From: Bruticola sp004554425
GTDB taxonomy: Bacteria > Vulcanimicrobiota > Xenobia > Xenobiales > Xenobiaceae
Reading direction: 5' to 3'
DNA length: 64,000 bases
Assembly: GCA_958366945.1 (NCBI GenBank)
Contig: CATXCY010000006.1
Coordinates: 17,884-81,883 of the forward strand
In this document: positions 44,593 through 54,200 of the stretch, piece by piece
How positions within the stretch are numbered: position 1 is the first letter of the stretch
Layout of the letters: each line of letters starts with the position of its first letter
Notes under the pieces: model-generated
The model's database searches: none
What the model saw: only the letters and a program-made list of their open reading frames with translations
What the model was told of the DNA's origin: nothing
Translations under genes and position numbers: made by a program

Positions 44593-47077
44593 GGGTTCGG
44601 ATATTAAGAGCTTCTCTGCTACTTGTTTGAAATGGTGGTGGAGGAGCTCCCTGGTTGCGTTGTGCATTTGTGGGTTGTGGCTACTTATTTTTGTGTCGAG
44701 AGCGTGGCCGACAGCTTATCCTTTAAAAGCTGAGCGTAACTCCACTTTAATATATGATCGTAGCGGTTGCCTTCTCCGAGAAGTACATTTAAAAGGCGGA
44801 ACTAGCAAACGCTGGATACCTCTTAAAGACATACCTACTTGGGTGCAAGATGCTGTTCTAACCGCTGAAGATCGGCGCTTCTATTATCATTGCGGCGCCG
44901 ATCCTTTGGCTATTATGCGCAGCGCCTATTACAATTGCAAAGTAGGCAGAGTAATTATGGGCGGCTCTACTATCAGTGAGCAGCTGATCCGCTTGCTCAT
45001 GCCAGCTAGGCCGCGCACTTTAAAAAACAAATTTATAGAGCTTTTGTATTCTCTGCGCTTGTCTTTCAATTTCAGCAAAGAACAAATTTTGGAGGCTTAT
45101 TTAAATAGAGTTTATTTCGGCGGCCAAGCTTATGGTTTAGAAGCAGCTGCTCAGCTATATTTTGGTTGTCCGGCTCGGGCTTTGTCTCCGGCACAAGGCG
45201 CTTTTTTAACAGTTCTGGTGCGCTCTCCCCAAGAATTGGCGCCCTATAAAGATATAAACCCGGCTTTAAAATTGCAACGTGATTTGCTTTTAAGTATGGA
45301 AAAGCGGGGAGTACTTGGCAGCGCCGATTTAAAGCGTGCTTTAGCAGAAAAAATAACCTTGGCGCCTCTCTCCGAGCGTTTTGCCGCACCCCATTTCTGT
45401 GATTTTGTTGTGGCTCAAAACGAACAATGGCCTGCTCAAGATGCTGTCCGTATCGATACTACGTTAGATTTAAAAATTCAAGATTATGCGGAAAATATTT
45501 TAAATTATCACTTAGAGCGTTTAGCCTCTCATAATGTCAAAAATGGCAGCTTGGTTGTTTTAGATATTAAAAGAGGCGACATTTTGGCTATGGTCGGCTC
45601 CAAAAATTATTTTTCTCTTCCAGATGGGCAAAATAATGGATCCCTTACTTTGCGCCAGCCAGGTTCGGCTCTCAAGCCTTTTACTTATGCTTTAGCTTTG
45701 CAAAACGGTTTTACGGCAGCTTCAATTTTGCCCGACCTTAGCTATTTGGATGCTATGCTCAAAGATGCTTTTGTGCCCGAAAATTATGATCGCCAATTTC
45801 ATGGTCCAGTGCGCTTGCGCCAAGCTTTAGCTTGCTCTTACAATGTGCCGGCCGTCTATGTTTTGCAAAAAATAGGTATAAATTCGCTTTTAGAATTGCT
45901 GCACAATTTAGGATTTACTGAACTTAATAAAAATGCTCAACATTATGGATTAGGTTTAACCTTAGGTAGTGGTGAAGTTAATTTATTACATTTAGCCAAT
46001 GCTTACAGAGGCTTAGCTAGTGGTGGTAAATACCAAGCTGTACGTTTTTGCCAAGCATATACCGACAGTCGAGGTGAAAAACATTTTTGGCCTTTGGCAA
46101 ATACGGAGCAAAAGGTTATATCGCCTGAAGTTTGCACTTTAATTGGTGATATTTTGGCCGATAGCAGAGCTCGATCGGAAGCTTTTGGCTACCATAGTGC
46201 GCTCAATTTGCCTTTTCGCTGTTCGGTAAAAACTGGTACTTCCAAAGATTATCGCGATAATTGGTGCATTGGTTATGACGATAACTATGTTGTGGGCGTT
46301 TGGACAGGAAATTTCGATGCTTCTGCCATGCACAATATTTCTGGTATTACTGGAGCAGCTCCTATTTTTCGCGATGTAATGAAGTATGTCCATCAATATC
46401 GAAGTCGCTCGAGCAAAATTTTAAATATTGGCAAGTTTAACGAAACTGAACCAGGCTTAGAAAAAAGATGGATTTGCGCTGAATCAGGAGCTGCTCCTGG
46501 GCCTTATTGTTACAATAAAATTCAAGAATATTTTTTGTTTAATACATTTCCTCATGAAGTATGCCAAGTTCACAAACTTTATTGCTTTAGCAAAACTAAT
46601 AAGCAACCTGTAAATCCGCTTTCTTGTTCTCCTTATGAATATTTCACTAAGGTTGTGCCTGTTTATCCTCCTTTGTACAGAGCTTGGATGAGAGAACATA
46701 AAATGCTTATTCCACCTCAGTGGACTCTATATAGAAAAATTGACTCTAAAGCTCAAAAAAAACATGCTCAAAGCTCCAGATTAAGTATGCAAGATGAAAG
46801 TGAGCCGCCAGAAGATAAAATTATCTTTCCGGAAGATGGGGCCGTTTTTCGTATCGATCCTTTCCTTAAGCGCCAACACCAAAATGTTAATTTGCGTGCT
46901 ACCTCTTCAGCACCAAATAAAAAGCTCACTTGGAAGATTGATGGAAAAATTTTCCAAGTGAGCTCTGAACCTCATGTGGTGAGTTGGCCATTACGTGAAG
47001 GCGTTCACCGTATTACTTTACAAACTGAAGATAGCAAGTCTTCAGTTGATAGTATTACTGTTACAGTATATCCCTAA
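44582..47077 (+). CDS. pbpC: Penicillin-binding protein 1C
   Basis: The 831-residue protein has one N-terminal membrane helix (SSLVALCICGLWLLIFVS). The GT51 glycosyltransferase has AEDRRFYYHCGADPLAIMR near residue 95 and GGSTISEQLIRLLMPARPRT near 125. The transpeptidase has SxxK in QPGSALKPFTYALAL near 365, SxN in LACSYNVPAVYVLQ near 420, and KTG in CSVKTGTSKDYRDNW near 550. The BiPBP_C domain lies at the end (VNLRATSSAPNKKLTWKIDG). It starts at TTG inside the A2M gene (11-base overlap), so the two are coupled. All catalytic motifs look intact. PBP1C polymerises glycan, and its transpeptidase activity is poorly understood. Confidence 0.95.
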   Translation: MSLKGSDIKSFSATCLKWWWRSSLVALCICGLWLLIFVSRAWPTAYPLKAERNSTLIYDRSGCLLREVHLKGGTSKRWIPLKDIPTWVQDAVLTAEDRRFYYHCGADPLAIMRSAYYNCKVGRVIMGGSTISEQLIRLLMPARPRTLKNKFIELLYSLRLSFNFSKEQILEAYLNRVYFGGQAYGLEAAAQLYFGCPARALSPAQGAFLTVLVRSPQELAPYKDINPALKLQRDLLLSMEKRGVLGSADLKRALAEKITLAPLSERFAAPHFCDFVVAQNEQWPAQDAVRIDTTLDLKIQDYAENILNYHLERLASHNVKNGSLVVLDIKRGDILAMVGSKNYFSLPDGQNNGSLTLRQPGSALKPFTYALALQNGFTAASILPDLSYLDAMLKDAFVPENYDRQFHGPVRLRQALACSYNVPAVYVLQKIGINSLLELLHNLGFTELNKNAQHYGLGLTLGSGEVNLLHLANAYRGLASGGKYQAVRFCQAYTDSRGEKHFWPLANTEQKVISPEVCTLIGDILADSRARSEAFGYHSALNLPFRCSVKTGTSKDYRDNWCIGYDDNYVVGVWTGNFDASAMHNISGITGAAPIFRDVMKYVHQYRSRSSKILNIGKFNETEPGLEKRWICAESGAAPGPYCYNKIQEYFLFNTFPHEVCQVHKLYCFSKTNKQPVNPLSCSPYEYFTKVVPVYPPLYRAWMREHKMLIPPQWTLYRKIDSKAQKKHAQSSRLSMQDESEPPEDKIIFPEDGAVFRIDPFLKRQHQNVNLRATSSAPNKKLTWKIDGKIFQVSSEPHVVSWPLREGVHRITLQTEDSKSSVDSITVTVYP
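46923..46964. repeat. 13-bp perfect inverted repeat inside the 3' end of pbpC
   Basis: AGCTCACTTGGAA (46923-46935) and TTCCAAGTGAGCT (46952-46964) flank a 16-base loop. The repeat lies within codons for the C-terminal domain. It would form a stable mRNA hairpin about 110 bases before the stop. Confidence 0.6.
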
Positions 47078-47084
47078 CTCAAAT

Positions 47085-47894
47085 TTAATCGATTTTATAC
47101 CATTTCTGTAAGGGATGATCCCAGCGCACTAGTTTAGTGCCATTTTCTTCTGGCTCCATAGTAGCTTCGCCGCGCCGAAAACGTGGGGAACGATCAGGAG
47201 CACTAAAAGGATGCTTTATTTCTCTAATGATGGCATTTAACACATTAGGCTTTCCGGTTAAACGCAAATCTCGCACCCAGCGTCCATCACTATAGCCAGT
47301 ATTGTAAGAGTGAATAGGACGATCTGACCAAATGTAATGATCTGGATTAAGGGGATCTTCTACTAAGCGACAATCTTTTTTGAGGCAAATAAATTCTTTA
47401 CCCGTCCAGCGCAGCACTCTAAAAGTGGCAATTTGCACTCCTATAGGAGTTTCTCCCAAAACTACGATAATTTTTCCGTCTTTATCAGGATCAATTACAG
47501 ATTTTATTTCATAATTAAGATCGCCGACTTTGCCGAATATCAAAGAGTTTTCCATAATAATCTGTGGCTCGATTTTACGAAAAGCTTGCCCGGAAGCGTA
47601 GCGAGCTCTAGGGCCTTCCCAGATAAATTGACCATTTTCATCAAAGAAAACTAGCTGAGCTAAGTAGCCGTTCTCAGAATGGTTATAAGCTATTAAAGCT
47701 ACACTTTCTGGCTTTTCATCATTATTTATGTCTATGTAAAATTGTTGGTAAGGTTTGGTCTGTTCATCAGGAGCTGCTTGCAAGGGATTGTGATATGGAG
47801 AAGCTTGGACTGCTAGCCCCAAATTAAACCATAAGCCGAGCCCTAAGGCTATGTTGCTTAAGATGAAGCCTTTGCAATTATTACACCAAAACAT
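47085..47894 (-). CDS. Secreted hypothetical protein with an EF-hand/FG-GAP-like segment
   Basis: The preferred ATG at 47894 has AGGCGG 6 bases upstream and gives 269 residues with a hydrophobic signal (FILSNIALGLGLWFNLGLA). A TTG at 47924 is in frame but has no better site. The mature part includes YIDINNDEKPESVALIAYN and SVIDPDKDGKIIVVLGE, Asp-rich loops of the kind found in FG-GAP/VCBS-like beta-propeller repeats. The rest (RWTGKEFICLKKDCRLVE) was not recognised. It converges on pbpC with 7 bases between the stops and diverges from radA. Probably periplasmic; function unknown. Confidence 0.6.
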   Translation of the reverse strand: MFWCNNCKGFILSNIALGLGLWFNLGLAVQASPYHNPLQAAPDEQTKPYQQFYIDINNDEKPESVALIAYNHSENGYLAQLVFFDENGQFIWEGPRARYASGQAFRKIEPQIIMENSLIFGKVGDLNYEIKSVIDPDKDGKIIVVLGETPIGVQIATFRVLRWTGKEFICLKKDCRLVEDPLNPDHYIWSDRPIHSYNTGYSDGRWVRDLRLTGKPNVLNAIIREIKHPFSAPDRSPRFRRGEATMEPEENGTKLVRWDHPLQKWYKID

Positions 47895-48178
47895 TTTCTG
47901 CCGCCTAACTTTAGTAGTGCTCAAATACTATTTGCATCGGATTTTACTGACGCCTATTTATTTCCCTTTTCTGTAAAAATGTGTTTCATTCAAAAAAACA
48001 TAAAAAAACGCTATTGCTAATAATTGTTTTCTTGACAAAAGTAGACCAAGTATAAAAATGGCGCTTAATATTTTTTGTCTTTCAGCTTTTTCTTTGTAGG
48101 TAGTTAATTATCGGCGGCAGAATAGACCTTATCGAATCAATAAGATAAATTGCAAAGCAAAGGATATAATATATACCT

Positions 48179-49936
48179 ATGGCTAAAGCTCATACCGCTT
48201 TTATTTGCCAAGAATGTGGCGCTAAATTTTTGCGTTGGCAAGGACAATGTAATGAGTGTGGTGCTTGGAATTCGCTAGTTGAAGAAAAAATTGTGCCCGA
48301 AAAACGTAAATCTATGGGTATGACGCTCAATCTGGAGGGGCAAAGTAAGCCTGTTTTGCTCAGTCAAGTTTCTGCTGAAGAAGATCCGCGCTTTTCTACA
48401 GGTATAGCCGAATTCGACCAAGTATTGGGTGGCGGTTTAGTACGTGGCTCGGTAGTACTTTTGGGAGGCCCTCCTGGAATAGGCAAATCAACTTTGCTTT
48501 TGCAAGCGGCCAGCGCTATTGGTACAGCGCAAGCGCCGGTGCTTTATGTCAGCGGTGAAGAATCTCCTCGGCAAATTAAGCTGCGGGCCGAGCGCTTAGG
48601 AGTGCGCAGCGACAATATTACTATTTATGCGGAAACAGCTCTCGAAGCTGTCGAAAATCTTTTAGAGAAGCTTACTCCGCGCCTGGCTATTATCGATTCT
48701 ATTCAGACTATGTTTCGTAGCGATCTAGACTCAGCCCCAGGCAGCGTTACCCAAGTGCGCGAGTGTGCCGCTTCTCTTATGCGCTTAGCTAAAAGTAGTG
48801 GCTCGGCCATTATTTTAGTTGGCCATGTCACTAAAGGAGGAGAACTGGCCGGCCCGCGTGTGTTGGAACACCTAGTTGATACAGTTCTAAGTTTCGAGAG
48901 CTACGGCTTGCACAACATTAGAGCGCTGCGCGGCATAAAAAATCGTTTTGGCAATACGCAAGAGACAGGCTTTTTCGCTATGGAGGCAGAGGGATTGCAA
49001 TCTATTCCTGACGCTTCCTCGTTTTTCTTGGCTCAGCGGGCCCAAGATATTACCGGATCGCTGATTTTCCCTTCCTTGGAAGGTACACGTCCTGTTTTAG
49101 TGGAGGTGCAAGCCTTAGCTACAGACAGCTACTCTGCTCAATTGGGAGCTCCACCCACACGTCGTTCTGTAGGGGTAGATTTAAATCGCTTGGGCCTTCT
49201 GCTGGCTGTGTTGCAAAAGCGTCACCCACAGCTTGGTATAGGTAAATGTGATGTCTATATAAACGTAGCTGGCGGCTTGCGCTTAAATGAACCTGCCTTA
49301 GATTTACCTTTACTCTTAGCTATTGCTTCTAGTCGAGCCAATTTGGTTATTCCTCCCGATTGGGCCGCCTTAGGTGAAGTAGGGCTTGGAGGCGAAGTTC
49401 GCGCCGTTAGCGGCCTGGAAATTCGCCTTAATGAATTGCACAAAATGGGCTTTCGCTGCTGTCTGGTGCCAGCTCGTTCTCTCAATCTTAAATCAAATAA
49501 TTTCCAAATTCATACTAAAGGTTGTTTGCCCAAATCGCTCTCTTCTAAGCCAAGCCCTGAAAAAATGGTCGAGCCTATCGAAGAAGATCCCATTGGCCCT
49601 CTCACTTTGGGCCCGCCTATAAATGATGAAGCCTTCGATTTTACTCAGTTGGGTAAGAATCCATTATTTAAACCAGCTTCTCAATTACCAATTCCCACTG
49701 CTTCAGCTCAGGAAACAGCTCAAGAAAGTACTGATTTGCAAAAGGATATTTCTATTTTTAATGTAGATAAAACTAATAAAACTAATGCAGAAATAAATAA
49801 AAATAAACTACAGAATAACACTAAGCTACAAATTATTCCTGTTGAAAATCTGCAGCAAGCTTTGCATGTTCTTGGCATAAAAAGCAACCGTGCCAAAAAT
49901 GAGCGGTTCACAAAGCAAAATCACTCTCAAACTTAG
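48179..49936 (+). CDS. radA: DNA repair protein RadA with a C-terminal insertion
   Basis: The 585-residue protein compares with about 450 for RadA. In order it has a C4 zinc finger (CQECGAKFLRWQGQCNECGAW), Walker A LLGGPPGIGKSTLLLQ near residue 100, Walker B LAIIDSIQTMF near 170, the RadA-specific RGIKNRFGNTQETGFF near 250, and the Lon-like C-terminal domain (VYINVAGGLRLNEPALDLPL near 360). The frame then runs CLVPARSLNLK (about 428) into about 115 residues rich in Lys, Asn, Pro and Thr. It resumes IIPVENLQQALHVLG, which normally follows within a few residues. RadA helps branch migration in homologous recombination. A TATAAT-containing AT-rich segment and AAAGGA precede the start. Confidence 0.95.
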   Translation: MAKAHTAFICQECGAKFLRWQGQCNECGAWNSLVEEKIVPEKRKSMGMTLNLEGQSKPVLLSQVSAEEDPRFSTGIAEFDQVLGGGLVRGSVVLLGGPPGIGKSTLLLQAASAIGTAQAPVLYVSGEESPRQIKLRAERLGVRSDNITIYAETALEAVENLLEKLTPRLAIIDSIQTMFRSDLDSAPGSVTQVRECAASLMRLAKSSGSAIILVGHVTKGGELAGPRVLEHLVDTVLSFESYGLHNIRALRGIKNRFGNTQETGFFAMEAEGLQSIPDASSFFLAQRAQDITGSLIFPSLEGTRPVLVEVQALATDSYSAQLGAPPTRRSVGVDLNRLGLLLAVLQKRHPQLGIGKCDVYINVAGGLRLNEPALDLPLLLAIASSRANLVIPPDWAALGEVGLGGEVRAVSGLEIRLNELHKMGFRCCLVPARSLNLKSNNFQIHTKGCLPKSLSSKPSPEKMVEPIEEDPIGPLTLGPPINDEAFDFTQLGKNPLFKPASQLPIPTASAQETAQESTDLQKDISIFNVDKTNKTNAEINKNKLQNNTKLQIIPVENLQQALHVLGIKSNRAKNERFTKQNHSQT

Positions 49937-49975
49937 ATTCACTATTTAATGATAAGATTATGAGGAGAAAAAATC

Positions 49976-51244
49976 GTGAAAGTTTTACATACATCTGATT
50001 GGCATTTGGGCATTGAATTTAATGAACAAAATCGCAACACAGAATTTGAACAATTTTTGGCCTGGTTACTCGAGAAAATTAAGACCGAAGGTATAGAGGT
50101 GCTTTTAATTGCCGGTGATATTTTCGATACTTACCACCCTTCCGTAGCTGCCCAAACTCTTTATTACAATTTCCTTGGCGATTTAAATAAGCAAACAACT
50201 TGTCGTCACGTAGTTATTACTTCTGGAAATCACGATTCAATTTCTTACTTAAATGCTGCTAAAAATATTTTGTGCGATCTCAACGTCTATATTGTTTCCG
50301 GCAAGCCAGTCAATATGGAAGATGAGGTGTTGCTTCTAAAAGACGAGGTAGGGCAGCCGCAGCTTATTGTCTGTGCTGTTCCTTATTTGCGTCGTGGCGA
50401 TTTCAATATCAATAACAAAAAATTGAGTGTAGAAGAAGAAAACGAGGAATTTTTGCGCTCTTACAGTCGTCATTATGCCGAGGTTAAGCAAATTGCCGAA
50501 GCTAAGCGAGCCGAATTTACCAAAGAAATACCAGTCATTTACATGGGGCATATGTATGTTTGCGGCAGCTGTTTTTGTGACAAAGAGCATGAATCTATTA
50601 TTGGCAATTTGGAAGGTATTACTAATTTAGATATAGAGGATAGCGCTGATTATGTCGCTTTAGGCCATTTACATATGCCTCAATCTGTTTTGCATAAAGA
50701 AAATTGGCGTTATAGCGGTTCTCCTTTACATCTTAGCAAATCGGAAATAAAAGGCGGTTCTTCTGAGCATAATTTAAAGTCTGTAGTTGTAATCGATTTT
50801 GAAGGACGCCAGGCTAAACATATTGATTTGGTGGAAATTCCAGCTTTTCGCGATATTCGCATTTTGCAAAGTAGCGACTCGGAAGATCTGAAGCAGTCTT
50901 TACATAATTTAATTGAAGAAAAACGCCAAATTTGGGTATTTATAGACTACAGCGGTAAGTATCAAGTTGGCTCAAATTTATCTTCAGAATTGCAAGAATT
51001 AGTTCGCGGTACCAAAGTTAAAATTTTAACTTTTAAAGATGAAGAGTGGAGTAAACTTGCACTCCAATCTTACTCTTTGCAAAGTGAACGCCAAGTGGAA
51101 GAAATAGGTGCGGCAGAAATTTTTCAGCAATTTATCGATAAAGAAGCTGCTAATGAAAGTGACGAGCTAAAAAACTGGATGGAGCAAACGTGCCTTGAGC
51201 TCTTTGAAGAGATAAAAAATAACCGTTATAGCGTTGAAGAGTGA
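49976..51244 (+). CDS. sbcD: Nuclease SbcCD subunit D
   Basis: The 422-residue protein is a metallophosphoesterase with HTSDWHLGIEF at the start, LLIAGDIFDTYHPS near residue 45, VVITSGNHDSISYLNAA near 80, and a His-rich motif YVALGHLHMPQSVL near 225, then RYSGSPLHLSKSE. It starts at GTG 8 bases after GAGGAG. SbcD is the Mre11-type exonuclease/endonuclease that cuts hairpins and blocked ends. It lies 40 bases after radA and 32 before sbcC, so the three may form a DNA-repair operon. Confidence 0.95.
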   Translation: MKVLHTSDWHLGIEFNEQNRNTEFEQFLAWLLEKIKTEGIEVLLIAGDIFDTYHPSVAAQTLYYNFLGDLNKQTTCRHVVITSGNHDSISYLNAAKNILCDLNVYIVSGKPVNMEDEVLLLKDEVGQPQLIVCAVPYLRRGDFNINNKKLSVEEENEEFLRSYSRHYAEVKQIAEAKRAEFTKEIPVIYMGHMYVCGSCFCDKEHESIIGNLEGITNLDIEDSADYVALGHLHMPQSVLHKENWRYSGSPLHLSKSEIKGGSSEHNLKSVVVIDFEGRQAKHIDLVEIPAFRDIRILQSSDSEDLKQSLHNLIEEKRQIWVFIDYSGKYQVGSNLSSELQELVRGTKVKILTFKDEEWSKLALQSYSLQSERQVEEIGAAEIFQQFIDKEAANESDELKNWMEQTCLELFEEIKNNRYSVEE

Positions 51245-51276
51245 AAATATAATTATTGAGGATTGGATTTAAATTT

Positions 51277-54200
51277 ATGAATATCAAAAAATTAACTATT
51301 GAAAATATAAATTGTTTAGTTGGCAAGTGGGAAATAGATTTTGAACACTCCGATTTTGCTGGTCAAAAATTTTTCGCTATTATAGGCAATGTCGGTTCGG
51401 GAAAAAGCACAATTCTGGATTCTGTCTGCTTAGCTTTATATGGTCAAACTCCGCGTTGTGATTCTGGTCAGCCCATTGGCAACTTAGTAAATTCCAATAA
51501 AAAAAGTGGCCGAGTCGAAATCCTTTTTGCTATGGAAGGCCATACCTATTGTAGCTCCTGGTCTTGCACCAAAAATAAAAATCTCAAGACGGAGATGAAT
51601 TTTTATGAAATAGACCAAAATGGTGAAAAAATTGGAATTCGCAGCGGTTTGCGAGAAGTTTGCAATAAAAATGCTCAAATTTTAGGCATGGAATTTACTC
51701 AATTTACCCAATCGATTCTTTTAGCTCAGGGTGAATTCCGCAAGTTCTTTGTAGCTAGTACCGACGAAAAAGCCGAATTGTTAGGTAAAATTACCGGCAA
51801 TGAGTTATATAAACAATTGCCTGCTTTAGCGGCTAATAAAAAGCGAGAAATTGAGCAAGAGCTTGAAAATTTGCAAAATAATTCCGATTTTGAGGGCTTG
51901 TTGGATGAATCTACCGCTGAGGAAAAGCGTTGCCAGCAATTAGCTTGCGAAAAGCAGAGAGCTGAAATTAAAAAAGATCTGGAAGAAATAGATCAGCAGA
52001 TTAAAATTTTGACTTCTTGTACAGAAGCTAAAGAGCGTAGTATTCAAGCTGCCCAAAAACTTGCCCAAGCTTTAAAAGAGCGTGAAATTTGGGCTTCTGA
52101 ATCTATAAAATTAACTGATGGCGAGCGAGCTCAAATATTAGAAAAATTGCATATTCAATATTGCATAAAAAGAGATGCCTATCAAAAAAGCGACAGACAA
52201 TGTGCAAGTTTAAAAGAGCAAATTGAGCAAACTGACAAATCTTGTCAGGAAGCTAGGCAAAATTGTGCCAATTGCCAAGCCGGAAAGGAGCAATGGACAG
52301 AAATTTTGGCAGCGGCTGACAATATTTTTGAATTGGAAAAAAGTAAAATTCAGCGTTTAGAAAGTTTGCGTCAAACTTGGAAACAAAAAGATCAAGAAAT
52401 AACCGATATAAGCAATGATTTAAAAAGCAACGTAAGGCAAGCCGAGAGCAAATTAAAAGAAGTTTCTGTCCTCAGGGAAAGCCTTGAGCAAGTCGTTAGC
52501 AAAATTTGTCAGCAAATAGCTCAAAATTATCGACAAGTTGGCGCTATCTTGCAATATAGCTATACTGATTTAGCGGCAGCTATTAACGATAAAACTACAC
52601 AGAAAAAGAAAATTACCCAGCTAGAAGAGGTAATAAATGGTATTTTTGGCGGGCGTACCAGGCAAGAATTTGCTCAATTAGAAAGTTCTTTAGCTGATCA
52701 AGCTTCAGAATGGCAAAAAAATTCTGAAAAGGTCAACGCTTTATCTACTGAAGTGGCCAATTTAAGCCAATATTTAGATGTTTATCGGGATCGAGAGGCC
52801 AATTTGCAAAGTAAGTTGGTTTCCCAAAGAGAGCTTGAAGACCAATTAAAGGCAGCTCAAGAGCGTCACAAAACGGCAATTGCTAAATATGAAGCTGTTA
52901 AAGAAATCGATGAATTGTCCGGATATCGCTTAAAATTGCAAGCTGGTCAAAGTTGTCCTTTGTGTGGTTCTTTAGAACATCCTTATGCCGGCCAAATTGA
53001 AAAGACTTTACAAGAGCAGTTGCAAAAAGCTGAAGCTTTGAAAAATGAGAGCGAAGGCAAAGTGGCCGATCTGGAACAGAAGCTTAAAGAGCTTGCCAAC
53101 CAAGAGTATAAGTTGCAAGCTGAATTGCTAAGCTTAAAGCGTGATTATGATTCTACTTTGTCTAAAATTGCTCAAATTCTAAAGGTTGTTAAGGAAAACG
53201 CGTTATCTGGAAGCGATAAGATTATTTCTACCAATTTGGCTAATATAGAAATAAGTGTGCACAATCTCACGGTTGAGAAGATCGTGGCCGAACAATTGCA
53301 TAAGGAAATTGATATTCTATCTCAGGCTACTGTCTCTTGCTGTACTCAAGCTGAACAAATTAGCCAAAAAGCCGCTCAAGATCTGGCTAATTACAGACAG
53401 TGCAAGCAAAAATTGCAAAATTTAGATAGTCAGTTTAATTTAGGAAAGCAACTTTTGGAGCTTGGTAATAAATTACAAGACGTCATTACTTTGGCTAGCC
53501 TTGGCGAGGTAAAGTCACCTGGTTTGAGTGCTCGTGAATCTGATCTATCCTTAATTAAGCTTAAAGAAGATACTTCGGCTCAAGTTAATATTGGTGAAGT
53601 AAGTGAAGCGCTTGAAAAAAGCTTAAGAGACGTTGCTTCTTCAAAAGAAAAGTGCTATCAAGTTCGAAGTCAGATAGATATTGCTGAAAATATCCGTTTA
53701 AATTTATTGCAAGCCATAGTCGAAAAAGAGCAGAACTTGGCCAAATTGAAACAAGAAATAAAACTCCTCAAAGAAAATGGCGAAGTTTTAGCGGCAGAAT
53801 CTGAAAAGAGTTGGCAAAAGTTAGAGCAATTGTGGCAACAGCAAGAAGTTGCTGAAATAGAGACTCTCAAAAAGTTGCGTCGGGCTGGAAGTAGAGTCTC
53901 TTCCGGTTTATTTAGCGAGGCTAATAAAAAATTTAAGGAGCGTCAGGCCGAGTGGGAAAAAGCTCTTAGAGACAGTCAGCTTAAATCTGTAGATTTTGAA
54001 GCTAAGCTGAGCAGCTTGCAAAAGCAATTGCAAGAAGCTGAAGTTGAACTTCAAGGAGTCGAAAAAGATTGCTTTATTGATAGACAAGCTTTTTACGATA
54101 AGCTTCAGGAATTGCATTTTATTGATGAAGACGATTGGCAAGCTAAATATTTAGGTGCTGAAGAACTGGCTCAGTTGCGTCGTCAGAAAACGAATCTTGA

